6,653 nt of DNA, taken from Deltaproteobacteria bacterium. GTDB taxonomy: Bacteria > Desulfobacterota > Desulfobacteria > Desulfobacterales > Desulfobacteraceae. The DNA lies in the NCBI GenBank assembly GCA_003647385.1, contig QMMT01000119.1:1-6653 (forward strand), written 5' to 3'. Positions 4,795 to 6,653 of the stretch are shown here, one piece after another. Within the stretch, counting starts at the first letter, position 1; the number at the start of each line of letters is the position of its first letter. The translations under genes were made by a program, and so were the position numbers. Below the pieces are notes generated by a model. It saw only the letters and a program-made list of their open reading frames with translations, was not told where the DNA came from and made no database searches.

Positions 4795-6653
4795 ATGCGC
4801 AAATCATCCAGCCTGAAAGCGACAATAAAAGATCAATCCGGTGCAGGAAAGACTAAAATTGGAGAGATTCTTTCAAAAGAAGGCCAGATTACCAGTATGC
4901 AGCTGGATGATGCATTACGCGTCCAAAAAAAAACCAATGAACGTCTTAGCAGTATCCTTTTAAATAAGGGATTTATCGATCCTGATACGATTGTCAGTGT
5001 TCTGGGCCGCCTCTATAATTATACGGTTATCAGGCTTTCTGAAATCAAACCGGAATCTAATGTTTTAGAAATCCTGCCCTATGAGCTTGCTAAAGCGTCG
5101 CTTGTGTTTCCTCTGAAACTTAAGGGCGAAGAATTGTCTGTTACCATGGTTGAACCGACAGATACCGCAGTTGTGGAAGATCTTCAGAGAAAAACCGGAA
5201 AAACAATTCTCGCTCATGTGTCGACTGAAAATGATGTAATTCAAGCCTTTCGTGATTTTTATAAAATCAGTGATGAAGAATATAAGAGTTTCCTTTATTT
5301 TGACGATGATTCTGAAGATGAGGAACCTGTCACTTCTGTAGATGATTTTGGTTCCCTTGTTTCTGAAGCTGCAGGAGAAGTCGAAGTCGGATCTGCAGAT
5401 TGGGATGATGCCCCGGATGAATTCATGGCATCGGATGCACCTATTATCAAGCTTGTGAATGGTATCCTTACCAAGGCCATTAATGACGGTGTCAGCGATA
5501 TTCACATTGAGCCTTTTGAAAAGAATTTTCAGGTGAGATATCGGCTTGATGGATCCATGTATAAAGCCATGAACCTTCCTGTCAGTATAAAAAATGCGGT
5601 TATTTCAAGAATTAAAATTCTAGCAGAACTTGATATTGCAGAGAGACGAATACCCCAGGACGGCAGGATCAAACTGAGATTCGGCAAAAGAAAATCTATT
5701 GATTTCAGGGTATCCACCCTGCCCACACTCTTTGGTGAAAGCATTGTTATGCGTATCCTTGATCAAAGTGCATTAAACATTGATTTAACCAAAATGGGGT
5801 TTGAAGCATCAACTTTTGATAGTCTGAAACGGTCTATTTCACGTCCTTACGGGCTTATACTTGTTACAGGTCCTACCGGCAGCGGAAAAACAACAACGCT
5901 CTATTCCGTGCTCAATCGCTTAAATAAAGATGATATCAAAATACTGACAGCTGAAGATCCGGTGGAATTTAATTTTAAGGGGATTAACCAGGTTCCGGTG
6001 AAAGAAGATGTCGGCATGACCTTTGCAGCTGCCTTGAAAGCTTTTTTGCGGCAGGACCCTGATATTATCATGGTGGGTGAAATAAGGGATCTTGAGACAG
6101 CTGAAATTGCGATTAAGGCTGCAATGACGGGTCATCTGGTTTTTGCAACTCTTCATACCAATGATTGTCCTTCAACGATCGGCCGTCTGGTTGACATTGG
6201 TATTCCGCCGTATATGCTGGCTTCCTCTGTTACTATGGTCTTGTCCCAGCGACTGGCCAGACGTCTTTGTCCGGAATGCAAACAGGTTGTTACCGGTTAT
6301 AACTCAAAAGAACTTCAATTTCACGGGTTTTCCCGAGATGAAATAAAAGAATTAAAAATAAACGGGCCCAGGGGATGCAGCCATTGCAATGGAACCGGAT
6401 ATAAGGGCAGGGTAGGGCTCTATGAATTGATGGAAGTCACTGATGATGTGGGTAAGGCCATTAGTGCTGAAGTGCCTGAAGATCAGCTCCGAAAAGTCGC
6501 GATGCAAGAGGGAATGGTCACCTTACGTGATGCCGGGCTTGAAAAAATTAGAACAGGAGAGACATCTTTAGAAGAGGTATTAAAAAAGACCAATATAGCC
6601 AAAGAAGCTTTACCGGCTTACCTTATTAATCCGGATGTTGAACAATACAAAGA
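4795..6653 (+). CDS. pilB: Type IV pilus extension ATPase PilB (GspE/PilB family), 3' end cut
   Basis: PilB is the cytoplasmic hexameric ATPase that powers pilus extension. The frame is open from the ATG to the window edge (619 full codons plus two bases). The N-terminal MshEN/T2SSE_N domain (about 20-155) carries two 24-residue motif copies at 21-44 and 50-73, separated by 5 residues as in c-di-GMP-binding MshEN. An acidic linker (about 163-210) leads to the second N domain (SDIHIEP, then VRYRLDG) and the motor core. The core has Walker A GPTGSGKTTT (359-368), an Asp box AEDPVE (386-391), Walker B DIIMVGE (423-429) with Glu429, and a His box with His447 and TLHTND (452-457). A tetracysteine zinc site follows at Cys492/495 and Cys528/531. 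It closely resembles the Myxococcus-type PilB (about 566 aa) but is somewhat longer. GspE of type II secretion is the main alternative. A pilC/gspF gene would be expected downstream. Confidence 0.9.
   Translation, partial: MRKSSSLKATIKDQSGAGKTKIGEILSKEGQITSMQLDDALRVQKKTNERLSSILLNKGFIDPDTIVSVLGRLYNYTVIRLSEIKPESNVLEILPYELAKASLVFPLKLKGEELSVTMVEPTDTAVVEDLQRKTGKTILAHVSTENDVIQAFRDFYKISDEEYKSFLYFDDDSEDEEPVTSVDDFGSLVSEAAGEVEVGSADWDDAPDEFMASDAPIIKLVNGILTKAINDGVSDIHIEPFEKNFQVRYRLDGSMYKAMNLPVSIKNAVISRIKILAELDIAERRIPQDGRIKLRFGKRKSIDFRVSTLPTLFGESIVMRILDQSALNIDLTKMGFEASTFDSLKRSISRPYGLILVTGPTGSGKTTTLYSVLNRLNKDDIKILTAEDPVEFNFKGINQVPVKEDVGMTFAAALKAFLRQDPDIIMVGEIRDLETAEIAIKAAMTGHLVFATLHTNDCPSTIGRLVDIGIPPYMLASSVTMVLSQRLARRLCPECKQVVTGYNSKELQFHGFSRDEIKELKINGPRGCSHCNGTGYKGRVGLYELMEVTDDVGKAISAEVPEDQLRKVAMQEGMVTLRDAGLEKIRTGETSLEEVLKKTNIAKEALPAYLINPDVEQYK

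Noticed and set aside
5281..5426. Acidic region between PilB domains as an insertion or fusion
   Set aside because: Myxococcus-type PilB proteins also have an acidic, variable linker here, so this is normal for the family.
5065..6346. Several frames opposite or out of phase with pilB, including a Ser/Glu-rich 61-aa one at 5295-5480
   Set aside because: All lie inside the continuous PilB frame with every family motif intact; the Ser-rich one is just the complement of the acidic linker.

Overview
The window is AT-rich DNA from a Gram-negative bacterium, most likely a member of the Desulfobacterota (old Deltaproteobacteria, sulfate-reducer type). This placement is inference. It rests on the PilB protein, which reads like the Myxococcus/deltaproteobacterial form, on several small proteins with export signals, and on A/T-biased codons. 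No rRNA, tRNA, transposon, integrase, CRISPR array or phage gene is visible.

Layout. (1) 12-377, plus: a small GGQ-motif release-factor-like protein, probably a ribosome-rescue hydrolase. (2) 382-813, minus, convergent with it and only 4 bp away: an unrecognised cysteine-containing protein built from two copies of one ~37-residue module at an exact 70-residue period. (3) 814-945: a divergent intergenic region. (4) 946-2557, plus: three envelope-associated genes. They are a three-helix membrane protein with a TTG start, an exported protein ending in a response-regulator-like receiver domain that has lost its phosphoacceptor aspartate, and an exported small protein of unknown family. The last two overlap by 8 bp. 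(5) 2558-2722: a gene-free leader with two overlapping inverted repeats and a possible extended -10 promoter. (6) 2723-6653, plus: a tight gene row consisting of an ABC-F ATPase (YheS/Uup-like, 612 aa), a 69-aa two-helix membrane protein, and the type IV pilus extension ATPase PilB. PilB is cut by the right edge with 619 complete codons visible, so it is probably near its end.

How the parts fit. The right half is probably one transcription unit in which a translation-linked ABC-F protein and a tiny membrane protein precede pilB; the rest of the pilus genes would be expected to the right. PilB carries an MshEN-type N-terminal region with the tandem spacing of the c-di-GMP binding motif, though several motif positions differ. 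The middle three genes look like an envelope module of unknown function. Its most unusual part is the receiver-like domain, which is predicted to lie outside the cytoplasm where no phosphotransfer is expected; its lost acidic and phosphoacceptor residues agree with that. I found no evidence of a defence system or other large known accessory system.
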